From the NCBI RefSeq assembly GCF_002846365.1, contig NZ_PJMW01000002.1, positions 1,984,001 through 2,048,000 on the forward strand: a stretch of 64,000 nt of DNA, given 5' to 3'. The stretch comes from Nocardia fluminea. Its GTDB lineage: Bacteria; Actinomycetota; Actinomycetes; Mycobacteriales; Mycobacteriaceae. Below, piece by piece: positions 1-7,806 of this stretch. Both the position numbers and the translations under genes were made by a program. The stretch's first letter is position 1. Every line of letters begins with the position of its first letter. The notes below the pieces were generated by a model. That model was not told the origin of the DNA, did not search any database, and was given only the letters and a program-made list of their open reading frames with translations.

Positions 1-363
1 TCCAATCCTGAATGGACTACCATTCGGGTGCCTCGACAGGCTCGGCCCGTTCGGGCGCGCCGTGCGCCCGGTGGCGTCGTCGTCGGCTGGCCGCCGGGCT
101 CTGAACCTACGTCTGATGTCGTTGTCTACAGCACGTACTGGGAGGTTCCGAGCAACGCGCTGACAGGCGAGGAGACCTATCTGATTCGCCGTGGGGTTCT
201 GCCTGACCGTGCGGCCGGCCACCCCAGTGAGCCGCCCCTCGACGAGGTCAGTGAGTCCGGGATGCTCGGTGCCACTGCGCTTTTCGCGGAGGATCTCGAG
301 TTTTTCTGGATCTATCGCGACTTGTTCCAGTCCGGTAGCGGCTATCCGCCGAACCGGGTCTGA
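1..363 (+). CDS. 3'-end of a hypothetical protein (truncated by window edge)
   Basis: The reading frame is open from base 1 to a TGA at 361-363, so the window cuts into the gene. A GTG at 28 could serve as a start, but the frame continues upstream of it without a stop, and no Shine-Dalgarno sequence precedes it. The visible 120 residues contain no transmembrane helix or signal peptide. The C-terminal half is acidic and aromatic, ending in a Gly-Tyr-Pro-Pro segment. I do not recognise the family. A strong hairpin follows 57 bases after the stop, which supports a real gene end here. Function unknown. Confidence 0.5.
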   Translation, partial: SNPEWTTIRVPRQARPVRARRAPGGVVVGWPPGSEPTSDVVVYSTYWEVPSNALTGEETYLIRRGVLPDRAAGHPSEPPLDEVSESGMLGATALFAEDLEFFWIYRDLFQSGSGYPPNRV

Positions 364-420
364 TAGACCGGAATCTCGACAGTTTCGCGACGGAACTGGT
401 GCGTACTGGAATCCAGTGCT

Positions 421-452
421 CGGCCCGCGCCCCATGACTGGGGTGCGGGCCG
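421..452 (+). terminator. Rho-independent-like terminator after the first gene
   Basis: A GC-rich inverted repeat (arms CGGCCCGCGCCCC and GGGGTGCGGGCCG around ATGACT, with one G-T type mismatch) is followed by TTTCGTCGTTT. It lies downstream of the partial gene ending at 363 and upstream of the convergent pseudogene. Confidence 0.7.
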
Positions 453-484
453 TTTCGTCGTTTCCATATCTGGAAGCGGGTGGG

Positions 485-1058
485 CTAAATGCTGAGGTCG
501 GCTGGGGTGGGGACGACGACGCCGTAGAGGTCGGTGATGGTGGCCAGGGCGCTGGCGTGGAGTTGGGCTGGGGGGCTTCGCCGAGGAGGCGGGTGGCGCA
601 GGCGTTGGCGACCACGGTGGGGGTGTTGCCTCGGAGGAAGGCGCCTTCGGTGGTGAAGGTGACGTACATGTGGGTCATGAAGCCGGCGATGATGAGGTTG
701 GTGTTGCCTGGGGCGTCGACCAATTCGGCGATGTCGGTGTTCACGAAGGCGTTGGGGACGGATTTGACGACGGCGGGTTCGTCGGGGGTTGGGGATAGTT
801 GAAGATGGATTCGGCTGATGTCGGTGGCGATGTCGTAGGGGTGTTCTCGCCGCCGTCGTTGATGACGGGGGTGCCCGCTGCCCTGGCCGCGGTGAGGAGT
901 TCGGCGGCTGCTTCGAGGGCGGGTTCCTAGCCGGTCAACTCCATGACGCCCTGTGTATAGGTGTTCTGGTAGTCGACCAGGATCAGGGTGGAGTTGTTAG
1001 TCAGGGAGGCGGGGGTCTGGTCGAAGCCGTTGAGTTCGCGCAGGGTTGTGGAGGTCAT
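485..1058 (-). pseudogene. Decayed isochorismatase-family hydrolase (copy of the gene at 2365-2943)
   Basis: Read on the minus strand from an ATG at 1058, this stretch follows the intact cysteine hydrolase at 2365-2943 almost base for base at first, with the same N-terminal start MTSTTLRELNG. It is broken. A TGG codon in the segment ELTGWEPA is TAG at 927-929. A single-base deletion near 840-850 shifts the frame, a 9-bp segment is missing near 860, and several substitutions follow. The C-terminal end also diverges and stops at 485-487. The catalytic Asp region survives, but no full-length product can be made. It lies head-to-head with a remnant of the same regulator that flanks the intact copy, so the pair was duplicated as a unit. 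Confidence 0.85.
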
Positions 1059-1292
1059 GGGTGTTGGCTGCCGAGTCGATGGAGGCGGCGACCACCTCGG
1101 CGGGGGTACGGATCCTGCCGGATGTGACGTTCGCCGAGTTGGGGCGGGCGGACACCGTGGCGGTGCCGGGGGTGGAGACGGACAGTCACCGGCGGGTCCG
1201 TGCGGTGGTCGCGGCGGTGGTGGGGTTGGCCGAGGGGGCTCGGCGGGTGGCTTCGGTGCGCATATTCTGGCGGTCTCCGGCAACGGGCTATA
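1059..1292 (+). pseudogene. Remnant of a GlxA-type regulator (copy of part of 3020-3994)
   Basis: This segment matches the DJ-1/PfpI-like N-terminal part of the intact regulator at 3020-3994, from about residue 43 (VLAAES) to the region around the nucleophile Cys. It is joined directly to the start codon of the neighbouring decayed hydrolase: the intergenic promoter and the first ~40 codons are missing. Further deletions include the segment just before the nucleophile (a 9-bp loss between repeated TCGGTG), after which similarity ends. The AraC-type HTH half is absent. It is a dead fragment. Confidence 0.8.
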
Positions 1293-1354
1293 GACACAGA
1301 GTGGTTCCGCCGCTACGCCATTGGCTGCCGCAGTCGCGTTCGCAGACGCGGGGG

Positions 1355-1498
1355 ATGAGCGGCACAATGGTGGTGAACACAACTGCGGCGATCGCCGCGG
1401 GCGATGTGGTGACCGGTGAGGTAACGCACAACATCAGTTCGCAGTTCTGGTACGCGACGATCACCGGCGGTGCGGTGACTTTCCTACGGATCGGCTGA
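1355..1498 (+). CDS. Possible small protein or fragment, 47 aa
   Basis: A short frame from ATG 1355 to TGA 1496 encodes a neutral peptide beginning MSGTMVVNTT and ending TFLRIG. There is no convincing ribosome binding site. In the next frame just upstream there is a signal-peptide-like stretch (PLAAAVAFADA), so this may be a frameshifted remnant of a small secreted protein. A strong terminator lies 47 bases downstream, suggesting a transcription unit once ended here. No family recognised; low confidence. Confidence 0.2.
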   Translation: MSGTMVVNTTAAIAAGDVVTGEVTHNISSQFWYATITGGAVTFLRIG

Positions 1499-1544
1499 CT
1501 GTCGTCGTCGGGTCGGCTGGCGCTCGCAATACGACCTACAACAG

Positions 1545-1581
1545 ATCGGCCCGCGCTCCTGAAACCGGAGTGCGGGCCGAT
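1545..1581 (+). terminator. Strong hairpin terminator upstream of vapBC
   Basis: The arms ATCGGCCCGCGCTCC and GGAGTGCGGGCCGAT enclose a 7-nt loop with one mismatch and are followed by TTGTCGT. It insulates the toxin-antitoxin promoter from the pseudogene region. Confidence 0.7.
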
Positions 1582-1601
1582 TTGTCGTATCGGCCCTATA
1601 T

Positions 1602-1645
1602 GCATCAATTTGATGCTGTGGCATCAAATTGAGTGATGCTATGAT
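1602..1645 (+). promoter_or_regulatory. vapBC operator and promoter
   Basis: A perfect inverted repeat GCATCAA-T-TTGATGC (1602-1616) is followed by an imperfect second one with arms GCATCA and TGATGC (1621-1639). A good -10 hexamer, TATGAT, sits at 1640-1645, six bases before the antitoxin ATG at 1652. The transcript would therefore start at or next to the start codon (leaderless). Repeated palindromes over the promoter are the usual arrangement for autorepression by a RHH antitoxin with its toxin. Binding is inferred, not shown. Confidence 0.7.
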
Positions 1646-1651
1646 GACAGT

Positions 1652-1906
1652 ATGCGAACCACGGTAACCCTTGACCCCGATGTCGCAGCACTGATTGCGA
1701 AGCGGATGCGCGAGACGGGCGCCTCCTTCAAGAAGGCGCTCAACGATGCTGTCCGTGCGACTCTCTCGTCACGACCCACGCGCACCGAGGTTCGGTTGCC
1801 GAGGCGGAAGCTGGGTGCGCCGACGGTTGACCTGGACAAGGCGCTACAGCTGGCAGCCTCGCTCGAGGACGAAGAGATCGTGCGCAAGTTAGAGATGCGT
1901 AAGTGA
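1652..1906 (+). CDS. vapB: VapB-type ribbon-helix-helix antitoxin
   Basis: 84-aa protein. The N-terminus (MRTTVTLDPDVAALI, then a helix ending around residue 35) has the beta-strand/helix/helix pattern of CopG/Arc-type DNA-binding antitoxins, in which the strand TVTL contacts operator DNA. The C-terminal half is charged and probably wraps the toxin. The stop codon overlaps the toxin start by 4 bases (ATGA-type overlap at 1903-1906), so the two are translationally coupled. Two palindromes lie immediately upstream. The expected role is to bind and neutralise the PIN toxin and repress the operon with it. Confidence 0.85.
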   Translation: MRTTVTLDPDVAALIAKRMRETGASFKKALNDAVRATLSSRPTRTEVRLPRRKLGAPTVDLDKALQLAASLEDEEIVRKLEMRK

Positions 1907-2331
1907 AGGTTGTCGACCTGAATGTGCTGTTGTACTCGGTCAATGCCGACTCACCGCATCATGCTGATGCGCATGGATGGCTGACGAAGGCGCTCAACGG
2001 TGAGGAACCGATCGGCTTTTGCTGGGCGGTCATGCTGGGATATGTCCGGATCAGTACGAATCCGCGGATTTTCCCCCATGCCGCGTCCTCGGTCGAGGCT
2101 ATCGCCGACGTCCGGACCTGGCTCAGTAGCGAGATGGCGGTGGTTGTCGGCCCGGGCACTGGGCATCTGGAGTTGCTCGACGGCATCCTGCAAAAGTGTG
2201 GGACGGCCGGAAACCTCGTGACCGACGGTCATATTGCCGCTCTTGCGGTCGAGTTGGGTGCGGAGGTTGCGACCTTCGACAACGACTTCCACCGATTCGA
2301 CGGCGTGCGCGTATTCCGGCCTGCGGGGTAG
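1903..2331 (+). CDS. vapC: VapC-type PIN-domain ribonuclease toxin
   Basis: 142-aa PIN protein. Asp5 in VVDLNVLLY starts the first acidic motif; the segment VRISTNPRIF is typical of the mycobacterial PIN subfamily. The conserved distal acids are seen in VTDGHIAALAVE and TFDNDFHRF near the C-terminus. These acids coordinate Mg2+ for RNA cleavage in the family; the target RNA cannot be told from sequence. It overlaps the antitoxin gene by 4 bases. The gene pair lies between the decayed and intact copies of a duplicated hydrolase/regulator pair, so it may have arrived as, or been trapped in, a rearrangement. Confidence 0.88.
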   Translation: MKVVDLNVLLYSVNADSPHHADAHGWLTKALNGEEPIGFCWAVMLGYVRISTNPRIFPHAASSVEAIADVRTWLSSEMAVVVGPGTGHLELLDGILQKCGTAGNLVTDGHIAALAVELGAEVATFDNDFHRFDGVRVFRPAG

Positions 2332-2364
2332 TCGACTGGAAACGGCCCCTGTGTTCGGCCGCGA

Positions 2365-2943
2365 TCAGGCTAGCGATGGCGGGGTATCGATGACGATGCC
2401 GTAGAGGTCGGTGATGGTGGCGAGGGCGCTGGCGTGGAGTTGGGGGGCGGAGACTTTGCCGAGGGGGCGGGTGGCGCAGGCTGAGGCGACGACGGTGGGG
2501 GTGTTGCCTCGTAGGAAGGCTCCTTCGGTGGTGAAGGTGACGCACATGTGGGTCATGAAGCCGATGATGATGAGGTTGATGTTGCCGGCCGCGTCGACGA
2601 GTTCGGCGAGGTTGGTGCCGATGAAGGAGTTGGGGGCTTTTTTCACGACGATAGGTTCGTCGGCGGTGGGGGCTAGCTTCGGGTGGATCCGGCCGATTTC
2701 GGCGGTGATGTCGTAGGGGGTGTCTTTGCCGCCGTCGTTGATGACATGGATGACGGGGGTGCCTGCGGACCGGGCCGCGGCGAGGAGTTCGGCGGCCGCG
2801 TCGAGGGCGGGTTCCCAGCCGGTCAGTTCCATGACGCCCTGGGTGTAGGTGTTCTGGTAGTCGACCAGGACGAGGGTGGAATCGGTCAGGGAGGCGGGGG
2901 TCGCGTCGAGGCCATTGAGTTCGCGCAGGGTGGTCGAGGTCAT
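2365..2943 (-). CDS. Isochorismatase-family cysteine hydrolase
   Basis: 192-aa cytoplasmic hydrolase. The expected triad is present: Asp in LVLVDYQNTY (about residue 28), Lys in VVKKAPNSF (about 104), and the nucleophile Cys in FMTHMCVTFT (about 137) following the cis-peptide-type segment. The family includes isochorismatase, nicotinamidase and other amidases, so the substrate is not fixed by the sequence. The start at 2943 (MTSTTLRELNG) is chosen because it matches the duplicated copy at 1058 and lies 76 bases from the divergent regulator. The open frame continues upstream, but that part lies in the regulator gene. It is probably controlled by that GlxA-type regulator. Confidence 0.88.
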   Translation of the reverse strand: MTSTTLRELNGLDATPASLTDSTLVLVDYQNTYTQGVMELTGWEPALDAAAELLAAARSAGTPVIHVINDGGKDTPYDITAEIGRIHPKLAPTADEPIVVKKAPNSFIGTNLAELVDAAGNINLIIIGFMTHMCVTFTTEGAFLRGNTPTVVASACATRPLGKVSAPQLHASALATITDLYGIVIDTPPSLA

Positions 2944-3019
2944 GGGGTCCACGGTATGGATGTCCCGATGTGTCGGCAATGTCATGTAACCTGCAGATTC
3001 GGACATGGAGGTTTGCGCG

Positions 3020-3994
3020 GTGACCGATCGGCTCATTGTGATCGTGCTCTTCGACGGAGTGGACTTGCTCGACGTCACGGGGCCGCCGGAGGTGTTCTCG
3101 CTGTTGCAGCGGGAGATGGTGGAGCCGACGGGGTATCGGGTGGTGTTGGCCGCCGAGTCGATGGCGCCGGTGACCACCTCCGCGGGGGTGCGGATTCTGC
3201 CGGATGTGACATTCGCTGAGGTGGGGCCGGTCGACACGGTGGTGGTGCCGGGGGCGGTGGAGACGGACAGTCACCGGCGGGTCAGCGCGGTGGTCGATCC
3301 GGGGGTGGTCGCGGCGGTGTCGCGGTTGGCCGAGGGGGCTCGGCGGGTGGCTTCGGTGTGCGTCGGTGCGCATATTCTCGCGGCCGCGGGGCTGCTCGAC
3401 GGGAAGCGGGCGACCACGCATTGGTCTACCGCGCAGCAGTTGGCGGCCGAGCACCCGAAGGTCATCGTCGATGCGGATCCGATTTACATTCGCGACGAAA
3501 ATGTCTGGACCGGAGCGGGACTCACCGCTTGTCTGGATCTCACGCTGGCATTGGTGGCCGACGATTTCGGGGACGAACTGGCGTTGCGGGTCGCTCGCCA
3601 GCTGGTGATGTATCTGAAAAGGCCGAGCGGGCAGAGTCAATTCAGCGTGTCGCTCGAGCCGGTGTCGACCACGCGCCGGATCGAGGATCTGCGGCACTAC
3701 ATCGCGGGAAATATCGCGAAGCCGCTCACCGTGACCGACCTCGCCGAGCAGGTCCATGTCAGCGAACGCCAGCTCACGCGTATCTTTCGCACCGAACTCG
3801 GGATGACGCCCGCGGCCTACATCGAGTCGGCGCGGGTGGAGGTGGCGCGGCATCGGCTCGAGACGAGCGACGAAACGCTCCAACGAATCGCTGCCGCTTG
3901 CGGTTTCAACACCATCGACACGCTCGCCCGCGCATTCCGCCGCCAGCTCGATACGACCCCCAACGAGTACCGCCGACGCTTTCGTATCGGGTGA
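3020..3994 (+). CDS. GlxA-family transcriptional regulator (DJ-1/PfpI + AraC HTH)
   Basis: 324-aa regulator. Residues ~5-170 form a DJ-1/PfpI-like sensor domain, with Asp/Val-rich strand IVIVLFDGVDLLD and the nucleophile-elbow Cys in VASVCVGAH. Residues ~215-324 form a two-HTH AraC/XylS domain (LAEQVHVSERQLTRIF and a second HTH around IAAACGFNTIDTLARAF). The GTG at 3020 is preferred over ATG 3005 because GGAGGT lies at 3007-3012, seven bases before it. It is divergent from the isochorismatase-like hydrolase, the usual layout for regulator and target. An incomplete decayed duplicate lies at 1059-1292. Confidence 0.9.
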   Translation: MTDRLIVIVLFDGVDLLDVTGPPEVFSLLQREMVEPTGYRVVLAAESMAPVTTSAGVRILPDVTFAEVGPVDTVVVPGAVETDSHRRVSAVVDPGVVAAVSRLAEGARRVASVCVGAHILAAAGLLDGKRATTHWSTAQQLAAEHPKVIVDADPIYIRDENVWTGAGLTACLDLTLALVADDFGDELALRVARQLVMYLKRPSGQSQFSVSLEPVSTTRRIEDLRHYIAGNIAKPLTVTDLAEQVHVSERQLTRIFRTELGMTPAAYIESARVEVARHRLETSDETLQRIAAACGFNTIDTLARAFRRQLDTTPNEYRRRFRIG

Positions 3995-4055
3995 CTCACT
4001 ATGATCTCGGTCGGGACATTTTCGGTGAGGATATGAGCAACAAGGGGTTTCGAGT

Positions 4056-4160
4056 ATGGGTACGGGTATCGCGGAGGAATGGTCGACGGGATCGGCTACG
4101 CCGGTGTTGTGGGGGCTGACGAACTTGATACAGCTGGTGGCGGCTCTGCTGGCCTCCTGA
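4056..4160 (+). CDS. 34-aa hydrophobic small protein
   Basis: ATG 4056 follows AAGGGG at 4042-4047 with 8-base spacing. The peptide starts MGTGIAEEWSTGSATP and ends in a hydrophobic stretch LWGLTNLIQLVAALLAS. No homologous family is known to me. The STGSA...LWGL pattern resembles the secreted repeat protein encoded 108 bases downstream (STGSADSILAGL) and the 20-aa peptide at 5608. It could be a small membrane-associated peptide. Function unknown; coding status rests on the ribosome binding site and the shared motif. Confidence 0.5.
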   Translation: MGTGIAEEWSTGSATPVLWGLTNLIQLVAALLAS

Positions 4161-4267
4161 GGATTTGTCTTGCCCCCTTTCATCTGTCTTCTGGCGAGGG
4201 TTGTTCCGCTGTTAGACATCTTGTGCGGCGGAAATCCGTGGCAAATCTGAAGTATTAGGGGTTCACA

Positions 4268-4618
4268 ATGAGCAAGATTCGTGTCTTCGGTGTGGCTATG
4301 GCGGCGGCTGCGAGCATTTCGGTGCTCGGCGCCGGTGCGGCGTTCGCGGAGGAGCCGAGCACCGGGTCGGCGGACTCGATCCTGGCCGGGCTGGGCAGCG
4401 GGACGGCGGAGGAGCCGGCCACTGTCGCCGAGGAGGAGCCCGCTGCCGGTTCGCTCGAAGGACTGGATCTGTCGGCGCTGCTCGCGCTGCTGACCAGCGG
4501 TTCCGCCGAAGCCGAGCCGGTGGCCGAGGAACCGGCGACCGGATCGCTCGAGGGCCTGGACCTCGGCGCGCTGCTGGCGCTGCTGACGTCCGGGTCGGGC
4601 GAAGCTCCCGCCGAGTAA
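4268..4618 (+). CDS. Secreted acidic protein with internal LL-repeats
   Basis: 116-aa protein with a clear Sec signal peptide (hydrophobic core VAMAAAASISVLGAGAA, cleavage after AFA at about residue 27). The mature part is rich in Glu, Ala, Gly and Leu. It contains a motif GSLEGLDL-S/G-ALLALLTSGS twice (about residues 62-80 and 91-109) and a shorter related element STGSADSILAGLGSG near the N-terminus. Acidic AEEPA linkers separate the units. No cysteines and no known domain. A hairpin terminator follows at 4635-4662. Function unknown; surface or cell-envelope location is inferred from the signal peptide. Confidence 0.8.
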   Translation: MSKIRVFGVAMAAAASISVLGAGAAFAEEPSTGSADSILAGLGSGTAEEPATVAEEEPAAGSLEGLDLSALLALLTSGSAEAEPVAEEPATGSLEGLDLGALLALLTSGSGEAPAE

Positions 4619-4634
4619 CTGCCGGCGAATCGCG

Positions 4635-4662
4635 GGCCCCCGTTGCTACGGCGACGGGGGCC
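4635..4662. terminator. Hairpin between convergent genes
   Basis: GGCCCCCG (4635-4642) pairs with CGGGGGCC (4655-4662). It lies between the secreted repeat gene ending at 4618 and the regulator gene whose stop is at 4673, and could serve both. Confidence 0.55.
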
Positions 4663-4672
4663 TCGCTGTGTT

Positions 4673-5386
4673 TCACCGGACGGGGATCAGGCGGTACAGC
4701 CACCACGGGCGGCTGGGGAACGCGGGGTCGTAGATGCGCAGCATCATGCGCCGCTCCAGGCCGGTGCTGCGTTCGCGGAGGCGCAGGTGGCGGCGTGCGA
4801 TGTCCTGCGGGCGAACCTCGCTGGTCCACACCGGATCCCAATCGGGGGACTTGCCGCACGATTCGATGATGGCGGTCACGCGCTGACTGGGGGCGAGCGG
4901 GGAGAGCATGCGGAAGGCGTGGACCAGGAGCTGGGCCTCGGTGGTCCAGTCGAGGTAGGCCTTCTTCGCCGCGGGGTTGAGGAACATCCATTCGAGCACG
5001 TTCACGCCGGCGCCGAGGCCGGGGAACTGACGCTGGTAGTCGGCGTTCGCGGCGAGCATGTCCATGGTGGGGAAGCGGGTGAGGCAGGCGGGGTGGGTGA
5101 GGCTGGCCAGGTCGGCGAGGTCTTCGGCCGACGGCGCGGTAGGGGCCGCGCCCGATTCGACGGCCGGTAAGCCCAGGACCAGGATGGGCTTGCGATACCA
5201 GAGTGGCACGTCGAGGCCGTCGAAAAGTCGTTGCAGCATGGCAGGATTGGGGACGAGGGTCCCGGATTCGATCTGGGTGATCAGCAGGGGTGCGAGCTGT
5301 GTGCGGTGGGCGAGCTCGGTCCGCGCGAGCCCCGCGGCCAGTCGCCGTTCGCGCAAATACACACTGAGCGCCGTGCTTTCAGCCAT
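4673..5386 (-). CDS. XRE-family regulator with MmyB-like ligand-binding domain
   Basis: 237 aa. An N-terminal helix-turn-helix (about residues 8-62; RTELAHRTQLAPLLITQIES) is followed by a C-terminal domain of the MmyB type, with conserved aromatic segments WMFLNPAAKKAYLDW and LRERSTGLERRMM and the terminal PSRPWWLYRLIP. In this family the C-terminal PAS-like domain is reported to bind fatty-acid-like ligands. It sits between genes for small hydrophobic peptides, which makes them candidate targets or ligands, but that is only inference. The start is the ATG at 5386; no closer alternative has a better ribosome site. Confidence 0.85.
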   Translation of the reverse strand: MAESTALSVYLRERRLAAGLARTELAHRTQLAPLLITQIESGTLVPNPAMLQRLFDGLDVPLWYRKPILVLGLPAVESGAAPTAPSAEDLADLASLTHPACLTRFPTMDMLAANADYQRQFPGLGAGVNVLEWMFLNPAAKKAYLDWTTEAQLLVHAFRMLSPLAPSQRVTAIIESCGKSPDWDPVWTSEVRPQDIARRHLRLRERSTGLERRMMLRIYDPAFPSRPWWLYRLIPVR

Positions 5387-5607
5387 CCCAACCCCCGAGC
5401 CTCACCCCGACCGACGGTAGATCCCAGGGTACGCCGGGTGGGGAGCCGGACGGCGGGGAACCGGCGCCTGAACAAGCGTGCCGGGTTCGGGTGCTCACCG
5501 TGCCGAAAGCAGGTTGAGCGGGCATGTTCGCTCGGCGTTCACCTCGTCACGGTTGTACGTAACCCGCCCGTGATAGGAATGGCCGACCCACTTCGAAGGA
5601 GATTTTC

Positions 5608-5670
5608 ATGGATGGCCTGATGTACTTCCTCACGACGCTCGCAGCGCTCGGTAGCGGCTCCGCTGCTTAG
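5608..5670 (+). CDS. 20-aa small peptide with strong ribosome binding site
   Basis: AAGGAG at 5596-5601 is followed by 6 bases and ATG 5608. The frame encodes MDGLMYFLTTLAALGSGSAA and stops at 5668-5670. A 15-bp perfect hairpin terminator starts 33 bases later, so this is a complete small transcription unit. The C-terminal pattern (L-x-x-LAALGSGSA) resembles the LLALLTSGSA repeats of the secreted protein at 4268-4618. It is too short for standard gene callers. Function unknown; it may be a secreted or membrane-active peptide. Confidence 0.55.
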   Translation: MDGLMYFLTTLAALGSGSAA

Positions 5671-5702
5671 GATCGCGCGACAAACCGTCCCGTGAGGGAG
5701 AC

Positions 5703-5737
5703 AAAACGGGCCGGAGCTGAATGCTCCGGCCCGTTTT
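5703..5737. terminator. 15-bp perfect hairpin, bidirectional terminator
   Basis: AAAACGGGCCGGAGC (5703-5717) pairs perfectly with GCTCCGGCCCGTTTT (5723-5737) around TGAAT. It has T runs in both directions and lies between the 20-aa peptide gene and the convergent acyl-CoA dehydrogenase stop at 5760. Confidence 0.9.
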
Positions 5738-5759
5738 TGCGTGGATCAGTGAGAAACCG

Positions 5760-7595
5760 TCAGAACGCGGCTTCGTCCAGCTCCATGATGTCGTTGTCCA
5801 GGTTGGCGAGGATCGCGCGGGTGGCGGTCAGCTCGGGCAGGACGTTGCGGGCGAAGAACTGCGCCGAGGCGACCTTGCCGGTGTAGAAGGCGACGTCGGA
5901 GCCGGTGGCGCCGTTGTCGAGCGCGGCGAGGGCGATCTCGGCCTGGTTCAGCAGCATCCAGCCGATGAACAGGTCGCCGACGGCCATCAGGAAACGCACC
6001 GAACCCAGGCCGACCTTGTACAGCTCGGTCGGCTGCTCCTGCGCGCCCATCAGGTGGCCGGTCAGGGTGGCCGCCATGGTCTGCACGTCCTCGAGCGCGG
6101 TGGCGAGCAGCTTGCGCTCGCCCTTGAGGCGCTCGTTGGCGGAGTCGGACTCCAGGAACTTCTGGATCTGGCCTGCCACGTGGGCCAGGGCCACACCGCG
6201 GTCACGCGCGATCTTGCGGAAGAAGAAGTCCTGCGCCTGGATAGCGGTGGTGCCCTCGTAGAGCGAGTCGATCTTCGCGTCGCGGATGTACTGCTCGATC
6301 GGGTAGTCCTGCAGGAAGCCCGAGCCTCCGAAGGTCTGCAGCGAATCGGTCAGGTACTGGTAGGCGCGCTCGGAGCCGACACCCTTGACGATCGGGAGCA
6401 GCAGGTCGTTCACGCGGAACGCGACGTCCTTGTCGGCACCCGAGACGACCTCGGCGATCTCCGGGTTCTGGTGCGCGGCGGTGTAGAGGTAGATCGCGCG
6501 CAGGCCCTCGGCGTACGCCTTCTGGGTGGCCAGCGAACGACGCACGTCCGGGTGGTGGGTGATGGTCACGCGGGGCGCGGCCTTATCGGTCATCTGGGTC
6601 AGGTCGGCACCCTGGACGCGGGTCTTGGCGTACTCCAGCGCGTTCAGGTAACCGGTCGACAGGGTCGCGATGGCCTTGGTGCCCACCATCATGCGAGCGT
6701 TCTCGATGACGTCGAACATCTGCGCGATGCCGTTGTGCACCTCGCCGACCAGCCAGCCCTTGGCGGGCACGCCGTGGCCGCCGAAGGTGACCTCACAGGT
6801 GGCCGAGGCCTTGATGCCCATCTTGTGCTCGACGTTGGTGACGAAGACGCCGTTGCGGTCGCCGTAGGTCTCGGTGTCGAAGTCGAAGTGGATCTTCGGC
6901 ACGTAGAACAGCGACAGGCCCTTGGTGCCCGGTCCCGCGCCCTCGGGGCGAGCCAGCACCAGGTGCATGATGTTCTCGAACATGTCGTCGGAGTCACCCG
7001 AGGTGATGAAGCGCTTGACACCCTCGATGTGCCAGGTGCCGTCTTCCTGCTTGATCGCCTTGGCGCGGCCCGCGCCGACGTCGGAACCGGCGTCGGGCTC
7101 GGTCAGCACCATGGTGGCGCCCCAGTTGCGGTCGGCGATCTTGGCCGCCCACTTCTTCTGCTCGTCGGTGCCGTTGTTGTAGAACACCTGCGCGAAGCCC
7201 GCGCCCGCGGCGTACATCTGGATGGGCGGGTTGGCGCCGAGCACCATCTCCGACAGGGCCCACGCGACGGCGGACGGGGCGCCGAGGCCACCGAGCTCCT
7301 CGTTCAGCGGAACCTTGGCCCACTCGCCGTCCTCGAGCGCCTTGTAGGACTTCTTGAAGGACTCGGGGATGGCGACGGTGTGGGTGTTCGGGTCGAACAC
7401 GGGCGGGTTGCGGTCGGCGTCGGCGAAGGACTCGGCCAGCGGGCCCTCGGCCAGGCGGCGGACCTCGGAGAGCATTTCCTTGACGGTGTCGGTGTCCAGG
7501 TCGCCGAAGGCGCCTGCGTCGAGCACCTTGTCGATGCCGAGGACCTCGAAGAGGTTGAACTCGAGGTCGCGAACGTTTGCCTTGTAGTGGCCCAT
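5760..7595 (-). CDS. fadE5: FadE5-type acyl-CoA dehydrogenase
   Basis: 611 aa, the same length as M. tuberculosis FadE5 as I recall it, and with the same opening ([18 protein letters not shown]). FAD-dependent first step of beta-oxidation: converts acyl-CoA to enoyl-CoA and passes electrons to ETF. Visible features are the flavin-binding [11 protein letters not shown] and [15 protein letters not shown] segments, the catalytic Glu in [16 protein letters not shown] (about residue 447), and the extra C-terminal domain of this large acyl-CoA dehydrogenase subgroup. The ATG at 7595 is chosen by family length; the frame extends upstream without a suitable start. A TTACC-GGTG-GGTAA palindrome lies in the promoter. 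Electron flow would end at the etfD-like reductase at 35545 in this same window. Confidence 0.93.
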   Translation of the reverse strand: MGHYKANVRDLEFNLFEVLGIDKVLDAGAFGDLDTDTVKEMLSEVRRLAEGPLAESFADADRNPPVFDPNTHTVAIPESFKKSYKALEDGEWAKVPLNEELGGLGAPSAVAWALSEMVLGANPPIQMYAAGAGFAQVFYNNGTDEQKKWAAKIADRNWGATMVLTEPDAGSDVGAGRAKAIKQEDGTWHIEGVKRFITSGDSDDMFENIMHLVLARPEGAGPGTKGLSLFYVPKIHFDFDTETYGDRNGVFVTNVEHKMGIKASATCEVTFGGHGVPAKGWLVGEVHNGIAQMFDVIENARMMVGTKAIATLSTGYLNALEYAKTRVQGADLTQMTDKAAPRVTITHHPDVRRSLATQKAYAEGLRAIYLYTAAHQNPEIAEVVSGADKDVAFRVNDLLLPIVKGVGSERAYQYLTDSLQTFGGSGFLQDYPIEQYIRDAKIDSLYEGTTAIQAQDFFFRKIARDRGVALAHVAGQIQKFLESDSANERLKGERKLLATALEDVQTMAATLTGHLMGAQEQPTELYKVGLGSVRFLMAVGDLFIGWMLLNQAEIALAALDNGATGSDVAFYTGKVASAQFFARNVLPELTATRAILANLDNDIMELDEAAF

Positions 7596-7692
7596 GTGAG
7601 TACTCACTCTCCATTGAGTTCTGGTGCGGTCGGTGGTGTGCCGTTCCCGCCCGTCGCCGGTTTTCCGCATGCTACTCGCGGGTAACTTACAG

Positions 7693-7712
7693 ATCATATT
7701 ACCGGTGGGTAA
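7693..7712 (-). promoter_or_regulatory. fadE5 promoter with perfect palindrome
   Basis: TTACC-GGTG-GGTAA (7699-7712) is a perfect 5-4-5 inverted repeat. It directly precedes a minus-strand -10-like TATGAT (7698-7693), placing it between -35 and -10 of fadE5. A very similar site, TTACT-GGCC-GGTAA, lies at 35449-35462 before the etfD-like gene. The layout suggests a TetR-type repressor site. Confidence 0.5.
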
Positions 7713-7806
7713 TGGCTTCGGCAAAGGGGTGGGCGGCAATGTGATGTGAAAAACACGCGCGGCTGCGGAAACGTTGCTCGCCGCGACCTCGGGGCTACCG
7801 TGAGAT

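Noticed and set aside
2123..4219. 698-codon minus-strand open frame over vapC, hydrolase and regulator
   Set aside because: Arg/His/Pro-rich shadow of real genes in other frames; no start context or domain.
5721..7685. Long plus-strand frame opposite fadE5
   Set aside because: Val/Gly/His-rich antisense shadow of a clear 611-aa dehydrogenase.
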